From contig NZ_RKHO01000001.1 of NCBI RefSeq assembly GCF_003752505.1, positions 2,604,001-2,668,000 on the forward strand: a stretch of DNA of 64,000 nt, in the 5' to 3' direction. Every line of letters starts with the position of its first letter. Within the stretch, counting starts at the first letter, position 1. A program made the position numbers and the translations under genes. The stretch comes from Nocardioides aurantiacus (lineage in GTDB: Bacteria; Actinomycetota; Actinomycetes; Propionibacteriales; Nocardioidaceae). Shown here piece after piece: positions 38,785 to 48,153 of this stretch. The notes under the pieces were generated by a model that worked only from the letters and a program-made list of their open reading frames with translations, did no database searches and was not told the origin of the DNA.

Positions 38785-39768
38785 ATGCTCGTCCCCACCC
38801 CCCTGCTCGACATGCCGACCCAGTGCCAGGAGAGCGACAGCTGGACCTGCGCCGCCGTCTTCGAGTGGACCGGCAACGAGGCGTTGGCCCGGGCGGCCAC
38901 CTGGCTGATCGGCAAGCCGGCCGCCATCGTGGCCATCCTGGTCGGCGCCCTCGTGGTGCGGTGGCTGGCCAGCAAGGCGGTCGACCGCGTCGTACGCCGC
39001 GCCACGGTGACGCCCGCCCCCGGCGGCCGCGCCGGCCACACCCGCCGGGCCCAGCGCGCCCGCAGCCTGGGCACGCTGCTCAAGAGCATCGGCACCACCG
39101 TGGTCTTCGGCATCGCCTTCGTGATGGCGCTCTCGGAGATCGGCGTCGACGTCGCCCCGATCCTGGCCAGCGCCGGCGTCCTGGGCCTGGCCATCGGCTT
39201 CGGCGCCCAGAACCTGGTCAAGGACTTCCTCTCCGGCGTGATGATGATGATCGAGGACCAGTACGGCGTCGGCGACGCCGTCGACCTCGGCGAGGCGGTC
39301 GGCACCGTGGAGGCGGTGGGCCTGCGCGTGACGCGGGTGCGCGACGTCAACGGCACCGTCTGGTACGTCCGCAACGGCGAGATCCTCCGCGTCGGCAACC
39401 AGAGCCAGAACTGGGCGCGCACCGTGCTCGACGTCAACGTGGGCTACAACGAGGACCTCGTGCGCGTGCGTCGGATCCTCGAGGAGGTCGCCCACGGCCT
39501 GTGGGACGACGAGGACTTCCGCGACCTGGTCATCGAGGAGCCCGAGGTCTGGGGCGTGGAGAACCTCGGCCCCGACGCCGTGGCGGTGCGGGTGACGCTC
39601 AAGACCGCGCCGCTGGAGCAGTGGGCCGTCGCCCGGGAGATGCGGCAGCGGATCAAGGCCCGCTTCGACCACGAGGGCATCGTGATCCCGCTCCCCCAGC
39701 GGGTGGTGTGGCACCACGACGCACCCGGGGCCCCTGCGGCTCCTGCCTCCCCGGCAGGGGCTGAGTAG
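38785..39768 (+). CDS. MscS-family mechanosensitive ion channel
   Basis: A 327-residue channel. Three membrane segments (about 46-65, 96-116 and the pore helix 122-145 with ILASAGVLGLAIGFGAQNLV) precede the MscS beta domain beginning KDFLSGVMMMIEDQYGVGDA and a C-terminal alpha/beta domain. It releases solutes on hypo-osmotic shock. The start is set by TAGCCT 7 nt upstream. The final codons contain an 8-bp GCCCCTGC/GCAGGGGC hairpin (39730-39761) that may terminate transcription. Confidence 0.92.
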   Translation: MLVPTPLLDMPTQCQESDSWTCAAVFEWTGNEALARAATWLIGKPAAIVAILVGALVVRWLASKAVDRVVRRATVTPAPGGRAGHTRRAQRARSLGTLLKSIGTTVVFGIAFVMALSEIGVDVAPILASAGVLGLAIGFGAQNLVKDFLSGVMMMIEDQYGVGDAVDLGEAVGTVEAVGLRVTRVRDVNGTVWYVRNGEILRVGNQSQNWARTVLDVNVGYNEDLVRVRRILEEVAHGLWDDEDFRDLVIEEPEVWGVENLGPDAVAVRVTLKTAPLEQWAVAREMRQRIKARFDHEGIVIPLPQRVVWHHDAPGAPAAPASPAGAE

Positions 39769-39823
39769 GGCTACTCTCCGCGGTCGAGTAGCGCGCCGGA
39801 CGGCGTCGGGCCCCGCCCGGGCC

Positions 39824-39829
39824 GATGAT
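39824..39829 (+). promoter_or_regulatory. -10-like element of the zinc-ribbon membrane protein gene
   Basis: GATGAT ends 6 nt before the ATG at 39836. It departs from TANNNT at position 1 but has the recurring leaderless spacing. Confidence 0.35.
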
Positions 39830-39835
39830 CGGGCC

Positions 39836-42373
39836 ATGAGCCGACTCGCCGACCCCCGCGTGTGCCCGGACTGCCGGGCCGACCTGGACCCGGACGGCCG
39901 GTGCCGCGGCTGCGGGCTGCACCTGCGCGGCCCCCTCGCGGTCGAGCTGTGGGGGGTGATGCAGTCGGCCGACGCGCTGGTCGAGCGGCTGCGCGCGGCG
40001 GTCCCGGTCGCCGTCCCGGCGAGCGTCCCGGCGAGCGTCCCGGCGAGCGTCCCGGCGAGCGTGCCCGTGGCCGCCCCCGCCACCGCTGCGACGTCGTCCG
40101 CGCCGGTCCCCCCGCCGCCTCCCGGTCGCGGCACCGGCGTCCCGGCGTCGTCGGTCCCGGTCGTGCTGCTCACCCTCGGCGGGCTGTGCCTGATGGTCTT
40201 CGCGCTGATCTTCGTCGGCGTCGCGTGGAGCCTGCTCGGGCTGCTGGGCCGCACCCTCGTGCTGCTGGCGGTCACGGCGTCCCTGGGCGGCGTCGCCGGC
40301 CTGATGACCCGCCGCGGCCTGCGGGCCTCGGCCGAGGTGATGTGGGTGGTCACCGCCGGCATGCTCACGATCGACCTGTACGCCGCCCGCGCCTCGGGCC
40401 TGCTCGGGCTCGACGCGCTGCCCGACCGCGCCGGGCACGCGCTGGTCGGCACCGCCCTGCTGGGCCTCGGTCTCGGGGTCGCGCTGCTGGCCCGTCGTAC
40501 GCCGCTGGGCACGGTGTGGTCGATGCAGGCGGTCGCCGTCGCCGGGGCCGCCCTGGTGGCCGCCGCCCAGGCGTGGACCCGCCCCGACCCCGCGCTCGCC
40601 TCGACGCTGGCCGTCGTCGTGGCCACCGGGCTCGGGCTGGTCGTCCGGCCCCGTGTGCGCGGGGCCGGCCTCGGGCTGCTGGCGCTGGCCCCCGTGAGCT
40701 GGCTGGTGCTGCTGGCCGCCGGCGTCGTCCGCAGCCTCGAGCCGCTCGAGGCCGCCACCTGGTGGGCCCAGGGCCGCTGGTGGCCGCTGCTCGCGGCGGC
40801 CCTGCTCGCCGCGGTCGCGGTCCACGCGCCCCGGGTGCCGCCCCTCGCCCGGCCCTGGGCGGCCGGGCTGGCGCTGCTCCCGGTCGTCGCGGCCGCCAAC
40901 GCGCCCGCCACGCTGGGGTCGTCCTCGGCCGACGAGGTGGCGATGGTCGTCTCGGTGCTCCTCCTCGCTGCGGTCAGCGCCCTGGCCTCCCCGACCTGGG
41001 CACGGGCCGGCGCCGTGCTGGCAGCCGTCGGCACGCTGCTGCTCGGCCTCGTCCTGGCGGGCCGGTCGCTGGTGGTCGTCGGCGAGGTCGCCACCGGGCC
41101 GACCGCACCGGCCACCGGCCTGCTCCCGGCGCCCTCCGACGGCGCGGTGTCCTCCTGGACGGCCGCCGTGATCGCGGTCGGCGTCGTGCTCGGCGCCGCC
41201 TCTCTGCTGCGGCACGCGGCCGAGCCCGACGTCCCCGTCTCCCCCGCCACGGCCCGCGGCATCGTCCTGGCCGCGGCTCCCGGCGTGCTGGCGCTGGGCC
41301 TGCTCGTGCTGCTGCTCGGCCTGGAGCCGGTGCGCTGGACCGCCGCCCTGGGCGGTCTCCTCGCCACCGGGGTCGCGGCCGGGGCGGCCTGGTGGTGGCG
41401 CCACGAGGTGCCGGCCGCGGTCGCCGCGTCGGCGGTCGCGGCGTACGTCGCGATGCTGGCCCTGGGCCTCTCCGCCGGGTCCGACGAGGCCTGGCTGCCC
41501 GCCGCCGTCGCCACCGCGCTCGCGGTGCCCGCGCTGGCCGCGGCGCTGCTGCGCGACCGCGAGCGGGCCGCGACCTCAGCCGCGCTGCTGGCCGCCGTCG
41601 GCGTGCTGCTGGGCGGGGTCGCGCTGCTGACCTGGGGCGCCCAGCTCGACGTGGGCGAGACCGCGCAGGCCGTCACCCTCGCGTCGTACGCCGCCGTGGT
41701 GGGCCTGCTCGCCGCGCCGGTGACCCGGCTGGCCGCCACGCGGGTCGCGCTGGAGGCAGCCGCCCTGGTGGCCGCGGCGGGGGCCGTCGCCCTCGCCCCC
41801 GGCGCCGCGGAGGCCGCGGTCGCGCTCACCGTCACCGGCTCGGCGGTCGCCCTGCTGGCGGTGCTGCACCGCGACCGTGAGCCGCTCGCCTGGCTCGCCA
41901 CGGCCCTGCTGGCGACCGCCACGCTGCTGCGGGTGGTCGCCGAGGTGACGGCGCCCGAGCTGGTGACGCTGCCGGCCGCCGCGCTGCTGCTCGCCGTCGG
42001 CACCCTGCGGCTGCGTCGCGACGCGACGATCGGCAGCGCCCGGGTTCTGGGCTCAGGTCTGGTGCTCGCGCTCGTCCCGAGCCTGCTGCTGGCCCTGGCC
42101 GACCCGGTCTCGCTCCGCGGCGCGCTGGTCGGCGCCGCCGCCGTACTGACCCTGGCGTGGGGCGTCACCCAGCGGCTCGCGGCGCCCTTCGCCGTCGGTG
42201 CCGCGGTCACCGCCGTGCTGGTGCTGCGCCACCTCGGGCCGGTCGCCGACGCCGTCCCCCGCTGGGTCACCATCGGCGCCGTCGGGGTGGCCCTGCTCGT
42301 CGTGGGCGTCACCTGGGAGTCCTCGCTGCGCAGCATCGACCGCGCCCGGCGCTACGTCACCTCGCTGCGCTGA
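39836..42373 (+). CDS. Large polytopic membrane protein with N-terminal zinc ribbon (SCO7613 C-terminal-domain family)
   Basis: An 845-residue protein. Residues 10-27 (CPDCRADLDPDGRCRGCG) form a four-Cys zinc ribbon. A coiled stretch is followed by a Pro/Ala/Val linker (~60-100) built from four exact PASV repeats. From ~108 to the end there are some twenty hydrophobic helices with short loops, ending SSLRSIDRARRYVTSLR. This layout matches actinobacterial SCO7613-type proteins of unknown function; DUF2157-like membrane domains are the nearest comparison. No ribosome site is visible. Confidence 0.78.
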   Translation: MSRLADPRVCPDCRADLDPDGRCRGCGLHLRGPLAVELWGVMQSADALVERLRAAVPVAVPASVPASVPASVPASVPVAAPATAATSSAPVPPPPPGRGTGVPASSVPVVLLTLGGLCLMVFALIFVGVAWSLLGLLGRTLVLLAVTASLGGVAGLMTRRGLRASAEVMWVVTAGMLTIDLYAARASGLLGLDALPDRAGHALVGTALLGLGLGVALLARRTPLGTVWSMQAVAVAGAALVAAAQAWTRPDPALASTLAVVVATGLGLVVRPRVRGAGLGLLALAPVSWLVLLAAGVVRSLEPLEAATWWAQGRWWPLLAAALLAAVAVHAPRVPPLARPWAAGLALLPVVAAANAPATLGSSSADEVAMVVSVLLLAAVSALASPTWARAGAVLAAVGTLLLGLVLAGRSLVVVGEVATGPTAPATGLLPAPSDGAVSSWTAAVIAVGVVLGAASLLRHAAEPDVPVSPATARGIVLAAAPGVLALGLLVLLLGLEPVRWTAALGGLLATGVAAGAAWWWRHEVPAAVAASAVAAYVAMLALGLSAGSDEAWLPAAVATALAVPALAAALLRDRERAATSAALLAAVGVLLGGVALLTWGAQLDVGETAQAVTLASYAAVVGLLAAPVTRLAATRVALEAAALVAAAGAVALAPGAAEAAVALTVTGSAVALLAVLHRDREPLAWLATALLATATLLRVVAEVTAPELVTLPAAALLLAVGTLRLRRDATIGSARVLGSGLVLALVPSLLLALADPVSLRGALVGAAAVLTLAWGVTQRLAAPFAVGAAVTAVLVLRHLGPVADAVPRWVTIGAVGVALLVVGVTWESSLRSIDRARRYVTSLR
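40013..40060 (+). repeat. Four exact 12-bp tandem repeats encoding PASV
   Basis: GTCCCGGCGAGC is repeated four times without a mismatch, followed by a degenerate fifth start. In frame, so copy number could vary without frameshift. Confidence 0.9.
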
Positions 42374-42390
42374 CCGTCGGGCCCGGCCGT

Positions 42391-42396
42391 CATGAT
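42391..42396 (+). promoter_or_regulatory. Globin gene -10-like element
   Basis: CATGAT ends 6 nt before the GTG at 42403. The gap reads GAGGGG, which could also act as a short-spaced ribosome site. Confidence 0.35.
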
Positions 42397-42402
42397 GAGG
42401 GG

Positions 42403-42807
42403 GTGAGCACCTTCTACGACGAGATCGGCGGCAGCCCGACGATCCGCGCCATCGTGCACCGCTTCTACGCGGGCGTAGCGCAGGACGAGGTGCTGCGGCC
42501 GATGTACCCCGAGGCCGACCTCGGTCCCGCCGAGGACCGCTTCGCCTCGTTCCTCGAGCAGTACTGGGGCGGGCCCACCACCTACTCCGAGCGTCGCGGC
42601 CACCCGCGGCTGCGGATGCGGCACGCGCCGTTCCCGGTGACGCCGACCGCGGCCCAGCACTGGCTGCGCCACTTCCGCGACGCCCTCGACGAGGTCGCAC
42701 TGCCGCCCGAGCAGGACCAGCAGTTCTGGGACTACGTCACCCACGCCGCGCAGTTCATGGTCAACACCCTGGAGGAGCCCGAGGAGGTCCCGCGCCCCGG
42801 GCGGTAG
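42403..42807 (+). CDS. glbO: Truncated hemoglobin, group II (GlbO type)
   Basis: A 134-residue 2/2 globin starting MSTFYDEIGGSPTIRAIVHR. RMRHAPFPVT holds the proximal His, YWGGPTTYSERRGHPRLRM is the group II E-F region, and FWDYVTHAAQFMVNT contains the G/H-helix end. It binds O2 with a likely role in oxygen or NO handling. M. tuberculosis glbO occupies the same neighbourhood. Converges on the thioesterase gene with an 8-bp gap. Confidence 0.93.
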   Translation: MSTFYDEIGGSPTIRAIVHRFYAGVAQDEVLRPMYPEADLGPAEDRFASFLEQYWGGPTTYSERRGHPRLRMRHAPFPVTPTAAQHWLRHFRDALDEVALPPEQDQQFWDYVTHAAQFMVNTLEEPEEVPRPGR

Positions 42808-42815
42808 CCGGCCGG

Positions 42816-43625
42816 TCAGGCCAGCTCGGCCCGCAGCCGCTCCCGCTGCGGGTCGGTGAGCGCGACCGGTCGCTGGGTGTCGAGGTCGAAGCCGACCAGC
42901 ACCACCAGCCCGGTCGCGAGCACGGCGTCCCCGGCGTCGGGGTCACGCAGCTCCGAGCGCACGACGAACGACTTCTGCCCCACGTGGGCGACCCACGCCT
43001 GCACGTCGTACGCCGCCGCGCGCGGCCGCACCGGGGCGAGCAGCCCGACGTCGGTGCGGGCCACCACGACGCGGCCCCAGTCCTGGCCCCGCTCGTGCAG
43101 GTCCATGAAGTAGAGGATGCGGCTCTCCTGGAAGAACTCCACGACCGCGTCGTCGCGGACCAGCCCGTCGGCACCGAGGTCGGAGCCGCGCACGGACAGC
43201 GCCAGGTGGTGGCGACCCGGTCGGCGCTCGCCCCGCACCTCGCGCCAGGCGAGCGGCTCGTCGCGCAGGTCCTCGAGCCGGGCGCGGAGGCTGTGGTCGG
43301 GCGCGTCGTCCAGCACCACCGTGGTCTCGGCCCGGAGGTGGGTGACGCTGCCCGACGGCGCCTCGTCCCGGACGAGGTGGGCGAGCCGCAGCTCGGCTCC
43401 GTCGACGTCGCTCACCCAGGTGTCGACCAGGACCGGGCGCCGGCCGAAGACCAGCGGGGCCGCGAAGTCGATCCGGTGGCCGGTGACCCGCCCCGACCCG
43501 GCCCCCAGGTCGGCGAGGAACGCCGCGCGGGCCTGCGCCAGGTAGTCGAGGTAGGTCACGTTGTTGACGTGGCCGAGCAGGTCCATGTCGGCCCAGCGCA
43601 GCGGAACGGCACAGGTGTGGGGCAC
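42816..43625 (-). CDS. Acyl-CoA thioesterase with two hotdog domains
   Basis: A 269-residue protein with two 4HBT-like hotdog halves. The first contains WADMDLLGHVNNVTYLDYLA (~residues 12-31) and the second DDAVVEFFQESRILYFMDLH (~165-184). It resembles the actinobacterial Rv2475c-type thioesterase; the acyl chain preference is unknown. The GTG at 43625 follows GGGAG by 9 nt; longer frames read through the small membrane gene. It lies 23 bp after that gene on the same strand, apparently in one unit controlled by the divergent TetR. Confidence 0.85.
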   Translation of the reverse strand: MPHTCAVPLRWADMDLLGHVNNVTYLDYLAQARAAFLADLGAGSGRVTGHRIDFAAPLVFGRRPVLVDTWVSDVDGAELRLAHLVRDEAPSGSVTHLRAETTVVLDDAPDHSLRARLEDLRDEPLAWREVRGERRPGRHHLALSVRGSDLGADGLVRDDAVVEFFQESRILYFMDLHERGQDWGRVVVARTDVGLLAPVRPRAAAYDVQAWVAHVGQKSFVVRSELRDPDAGDAVLATGLVVLVGFDLDTQRPVALTDPQRERLRAELA

Positions 43626-43648
43626 GCGCAGATGCTCCCAGAGGCGGA

Positions 43649-43840
43649 TCAGTGACCCAGGGCGAGGTGGCCGTAGTAGTGCAGCACGCCCTCGTGGCGG
43701 CGCAGCCGGGTCCGACGGTTCTGCGCCACGACCGGCGTGGTGGCGACGAGCGCGACCGCGGCGAGGACCAGCGCGAGGCCGGTGAGGACGGCGAAGCCGA
43801 CCAGGAAGGTCAGCAGGTGGGGCAGCACGACGATGCTCAT
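43649..43840 (-). CDS. Small single-pass membrane protein
   Basis: A 63-residue protein starting MSIVVLPHLLTFLVGFAVLT; one or two hydrophobic segments (~5-36) are followed by a basic tail QNRRTRLRRHEGVLHYYGHL. No family was recognised. AAGGA lies 8 nt before the ATG, supporting a real gene. It begins directly beyond two tandem palindromes and precedes the thioesterase gene, so it is likely the first gene of a TetR-controlled operon. Confidence 0.65.
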   Translation of the reverse strand: MSIVVLPHLLTFLVGFAVLTGLALVLAAVALVATTPVVAQNRRTRLRRHEGVLHYYGHLALGH

Positions 43841-43853
43841 GGGGGGACATCCT

Positions 43854-43869
43854 TTCTACGTGTGTAGAA
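43854..43869. promoter_or_regulatory. TetR operator 1
   Basis: TTCTACGTGTGTAGAA is a perfect 6-bp-arm palindrome with a 4-bp centre in the 113-bp divergent gap between the small membrane protein and the TetR gene. Confidence 0.7.
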
Positions 43870-43873
43870 CCGA

Positions 43874-43889
43874 CTCTACGTCTGTAGAA
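43874..43889. promoter_or_regulatory. TetR operator 2
   Basis: CTCTACGTCTGTAGAA repeats operator 1 with one arm mismatch; the centres are 20 bp apart, about two helical turns, which suits cooperative binding of two dimers. Confidence 0.7.
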
Positions 43890-43953
43890 AGACCGGGACC
43901 AGGCGGCCGGTAGTGTCCTGCGTCACCGACGCACCGCTGGAGGAGGGAGACCC

Positions 43954-44559
43954 GTGGCAGCGCCCTCCCCCGGCTTCTCCGAGCGCCAGCGGCGACTCCT
44001 CGAGGCGGGCGTCCGGGTCGTCGCCCGCGCGGGGCTGCGCGGCCTGACCCACCGGGCGGTCGACCAGGAGGCGGGGCTCGCGCAGGGCACCTGCTCGGCG
44101 TACATGCGCACGCGGCTGGCGCTGCTCACCCGCCTCACGGAGTACGTCGTGCACCGGCTCGCCGCGGACATCGACGCCCTGACCGCCGACCTCGAGGCCC
44201 ACGGGGTCGACCCCGACCACGCGCTGCGGGCCACCTCGGCGGTGCTGCGCGGCTGGCTGCGCGACCCCGACCTGCTCGTCGCGCGCATGGAGCTGTCGCT
44301 GGAGAGCACCCGCCAGCCCGAGCTCGCGGTGCCGGTGCGGGCGCACGGCGAGCGGCTCGTCCACGTCGTGGAGCACGCCGTCGCCCGCGCCCATCCGGCC
44401 TGGACGGCCCAGGAGACCTCGCTGCGGGCGAGCACGCTGGTCGCGGCGCTCGACGGGGTGCTGCTGCGCAGCCTGCGGGAGCCTCCGGAGGGGCGGGCCG
44501 CCGGGCTGGAGGCCGCCGTCGGCCTGCTCCTGGAGCAGCTCGTGGCCGCCCGTCCCTGA
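43954..44559 (+). CDS. TetR-family transcriptional regulator
   Basis: A 201-residue repressor. The N-terminal HTH spans ~8-53 (RRLLEAGVRVVARAGLRGLT then AVDQEAGLAQGTCSAYMRTR). The C-terminal ligand domain is helical and unassigned. The GTG at 43954 follows GGAGGAGGGAGACCC, a strong ribosome site. A -10 TAGTGT is at 43911-43916, with the tandem palindromes just upstream, so it likely represses itself and the divergent membrane protein/thioesterase pair. Confidence 0.88.
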   Translation: MAAPSPGFSERQRRLLEAGVRVVARAGLRGLTHRAVDQEAGLAQGTCSAYMRTRLALLTRLTEYVVHRLAADIDALTADLEAHGVDPDHALRATSAVLRGWLRDPDLLVARMELSLESTRQPELAVPVRAHGERLVHVVEHAVARAHPAWTAQETSLRASTLVAALDGVLLRSLREPPEGRAAGLEAAVGLLLEQLVAARP

Positions 44560-44576
44560 CCCCGCGGAGGGGCGTC

Positions 44577-44605
44577 TAGGCTGGCAGGCGGCTACCGGTC
44601 GGTAG
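44577..44605 (+). promoter_or_regulatory. Thiolase promoter with palindromic operator
   Basis: TAGGCT at 44577-44582 is a -10 candidate. CTACCGGTCGGTAG, a perfect 6-bp-arm palindrome at 44592-44605, would lie just at or after the start site, a repression position. It differs from the TTCTAC operators next door, so a different regulator is implied. Confidence 0.5.
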
Positions 44606-44630
44606 TCACCTCCGAGACCAGGGAGCACCC

Positions 44631-45845
44631 ATGCCCGAGGCAGTGATCGTGTCCGCAGCCCGCACCCCCATCGGGCGTGCCAACAAGGGCTCGCTCAAGG
44701 ACTTCCGTCCCGACGACCTCACGGCCCTGGCCGTGCGAGCCGCGCTGGACAAGATCCCGGCCCTGGACCCGACCACGATCGACGACCTGATCCTGGGCTG
44801 CGGCCTCCCCGGCGGCGAGTCCGGCTTCAACATGGGCCGCGTCGTCTCCACGCTGCTGGGCCTGGACTCCGTGCCGGGCACCACCGTGACGCGCTACTGC
44901 TCCTCCTCGGTGCAGACCTCCCGGATGGCGCTGCACGCCATCAAGGCCGGTGAGGGCGACGTGTTCGTCTCGGCCGGCGTCGAGACCGTCTCGCGGTTCG
45001 CCAAGGGCACCTCCGACCACCTCCCCGGCACCGTCAACCCCCGCTTCGACGATGCCCAGTCGCGCAGCGCGAAGCTTGCCGAGGGCGGCCAGGACTGGCG
45101 CGACCCGCGCGAGGACGGCGACCTGCCCGACATCTACGTCGCCATGGGCCAGACGGCCGAGAACGTCGCCAACCTGCGCGGCCTGGACCGCCGGGAGCTG
45201 GACGAGTTCGGCGTGCGCAGCCAGAACCTCGCCGAGAAGGCCATCGCCGATGGCTTCTGGGCCCGCGAGATCACCCCGGTCACCACCCCCGACGGCACCG
45301 TCGTCAGCGCCGACGACGGCCCGCGCGCCGGCGTCACCTACGAGTCGGTCGCCGGCCTGAAGCCGGTCTTCCGGCCCGACGGCGTGGTCACGGCCGGCAA
45401 CTGCTGCGGCCTCAACGACGGTGCGGCCGCCGTGGTCGTCATGTCCGACACCAAGGCGGCCGAGCTGGGCCTGACCCCGCTCGCGCGCATCGTCTCGACC
45501 GGCGTCAGCGGGCTGTCCCCCGAGATCATGGGCCTCGGCCCCGTCGAGGCGACCAGGCGGGCGCTGGCCATCGCCGGCATGTCGATCGGCGACATCGACC
45601 TGGTGGAGATCAACGAGGCGTTCGCGGCCCAGGTCGTCCCGTCGTACCAGGAGCTCGGCATCGACCTCGACCGGCTCAACGTCAACGGCGGCGCCATCGC
45701 CGTCGGTCACCCCTTCGGCATGACCGGGGCGCGGCTGCAGAACACGATGATCAACTCGCTGGACTGGCACGACAAGTCCACCGGCCTGATCACGATGTGC
45801 GTCGGTGGCGGCCAGGGCATGGCCATGATCCTCGAGCGCGTCTGA
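44631..45845 (+). CDS. Acetyl-CoA C-acyltransferase (thiolase)
   Basis: A 404-residue type II thiolase. The acyl-accepting Cys90 is in TRYCSSSVQ, His360 in GHPFGMTG, and the general acid/base Cys390 in MCVGGGQG. It cleaves 3-ketoacyl-CoA in beta-oxidation or condenses acetyl-CoA; direction is not decided by sequence. GGGAG lies 6 nt before the ATG. A single gene with its own palindromic operator; followed by a strong hairpin. Confidence 0.93.
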   Translation: MPEAVIVSAARTPIGRANKGSLKDFRPDDLTALAVRAALDKIPALDPTTIDDLILGCGLPGGESGFNMGRVVSTLLGLDSVPGTTVTRYCSSSVQTSRMALHAIKAGEGDVFVSAGVETVSRFAKGTSDHLPGTVNPRFDDAQSRSAKLAEGGQDWRDPREDGDLPDIYVAMGQTAENVANLRGLDRRELDEFGVRSQNLAEKAIADGFWAREITPVTTPDGTVVSADDGPRAGVTYESVAGLKPVFRPDGVVTAGNCCGLNDGAAAVVVMSDTKAAELGLTPLARIVSTGVSGLSPEIMGLGPVEATRRALAIAGMSIGDIDLVEINEAFAAQVVPSYQELGIDLDRLNVNGGAIAVGHPFGMTGARLQNTMINSLDWHDKSTGLITMCVGGGQGMAMILERV

Positions 45846-45859
45846 CCCACGGCCCGACC

Positions 45860-45905
45860 CGACGCCGCCGCTTCACGCCCCTCCGGGTGGGTCGCGGCGG
45901 CGTCG
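45860..45905 (+). terminator. Thiolase terminator hairpin
   Basis: A 12-bp perfect GC stem (CGACGCCGCCGC with GCGGCGGCGTCG) encloses 22 nt, starting 14 bp after the thiolase stop. There is no T-run. Confidence 0.5.
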
Positions 45906-45912
45906 TCGCACC

Positions 45913-45918
45913 TACACT
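45913..45918 (+). promoter_or_regulatory. MarR gene -10 element (leaderless)
   Basis: TACACT ends 6 nt before the ATG at 45925. Confidence 0.55.
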
Positions 45919-45924
45919 CCGGCC

Positions 45925-46440
45925 ATGGGGAGTGGACACGACGAGGTCACGTGGCTGGAGACCGGGCAGCAGCAGGCCTGGCGCGCCTTCATCATGGGCT
46001 CGGAGCTGCTGCTCCACCAGCTCGACCGTGAGCTGCGCGCGGAGCACGAGCTCTCGTTCAGCGAGTACGAGATCCTGGTGCGGCTGTCCGAGGCCGAGGA
46101 CGGCCGGATGCGGATGGCGCTGCTGGCCGACTCGATGTCGCACTCGCGCAGCCGGGTGACGCACACGATCGCGCGGATGGAGCGGGCCGGCCTGGTCGAG
46201 CGCCACGCCTCGGCGTCCGACGGCCGCGGGGTGGTGGCGGTGATGACGCCGCAGGGCCGCGACCTCCTGGTACAGGCGGCGCCCACGCACGTGCGCGGGG
46301 TGCGCCAGCACCTCGTCGACCTCGCCTCGCCCGAGGACTTCGCCGCCCTGGGTCGGATCTTCGACGAGGTCAGCGACCGCCTGCTGCGCGACCTGCCGGC
46401 CGGCGCCGACATCCGCGACGAGGCCCAGCGCCCGGGCTGA
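45925..46440 (+). CDS. MarR-family transcriptional regulator
   Basis: A 171-residue winged-helix regulator. HTH about residues 58-80 (MALLADSMSHSRSRVTHTIA) and wing KLxxxGLVxR-like ARMERAGLVERHASASDGRG. The N-terminus has WRAFIMGSELLLHQLDRELR, usual for MarR dimers. Ligand and targets are unknown; no divergent gene is present, and the neighbours are thiolase and ettA. Leaderless start. The last codons form half of a perfect hairpin whose loop is the TGA stop. Confidence 0.88.
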   Translation: MGSGHDEVTWLETGQQQAWRAFIMGSELLLHQLDRELRAEHELSFSEYEILVRLSEAEDGRMRMALLADSMSHSRSRVTHTIARMERAGLVERHASASDGRGVVAVMTPQGRDLLVQAAPTHVRGVRQHLVDLASPEDFAALGRIFDEVSDRLLRDLPAGADIRDEAQRPG

Positions 46441-46451
46441 GCCCGGGCGCT
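46427..46451. terminator. Bidirectional hairpin with the MarR stop codon as loop
   Basis: AGCGCCCGGGC and GCCCGGGCGCT pair perfectly (11 bp) around TGA, the MarR stop. It sits 8 bp from the ettA stop on the other strand, so it can serve both convergent genes. Confidence 0.65.
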
Positions 46452-46458
46452 GCTGCCC

Positions 46459-48141
<1,683 letters not shown>

Positions 48142-48153
48142 GGTGGTCCCAGC

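Noticed and set aside
38170-42336. Very long minus-strand open frame (about 1,390 codons) opposite mscS and the zinc-ribbon gene
   Set aside because: High GC keeps antisense frames open; composition is Ala/Ser/Arg/Thr noise, while the plus-strand genes have motifs and starts.
44577-44605. Assigning the thiolase palindrome to the TetR at 43954
   Set aside because: Its sequence differs from the two clear TTCTAC-N4-GTAGAA operators beside that gene.
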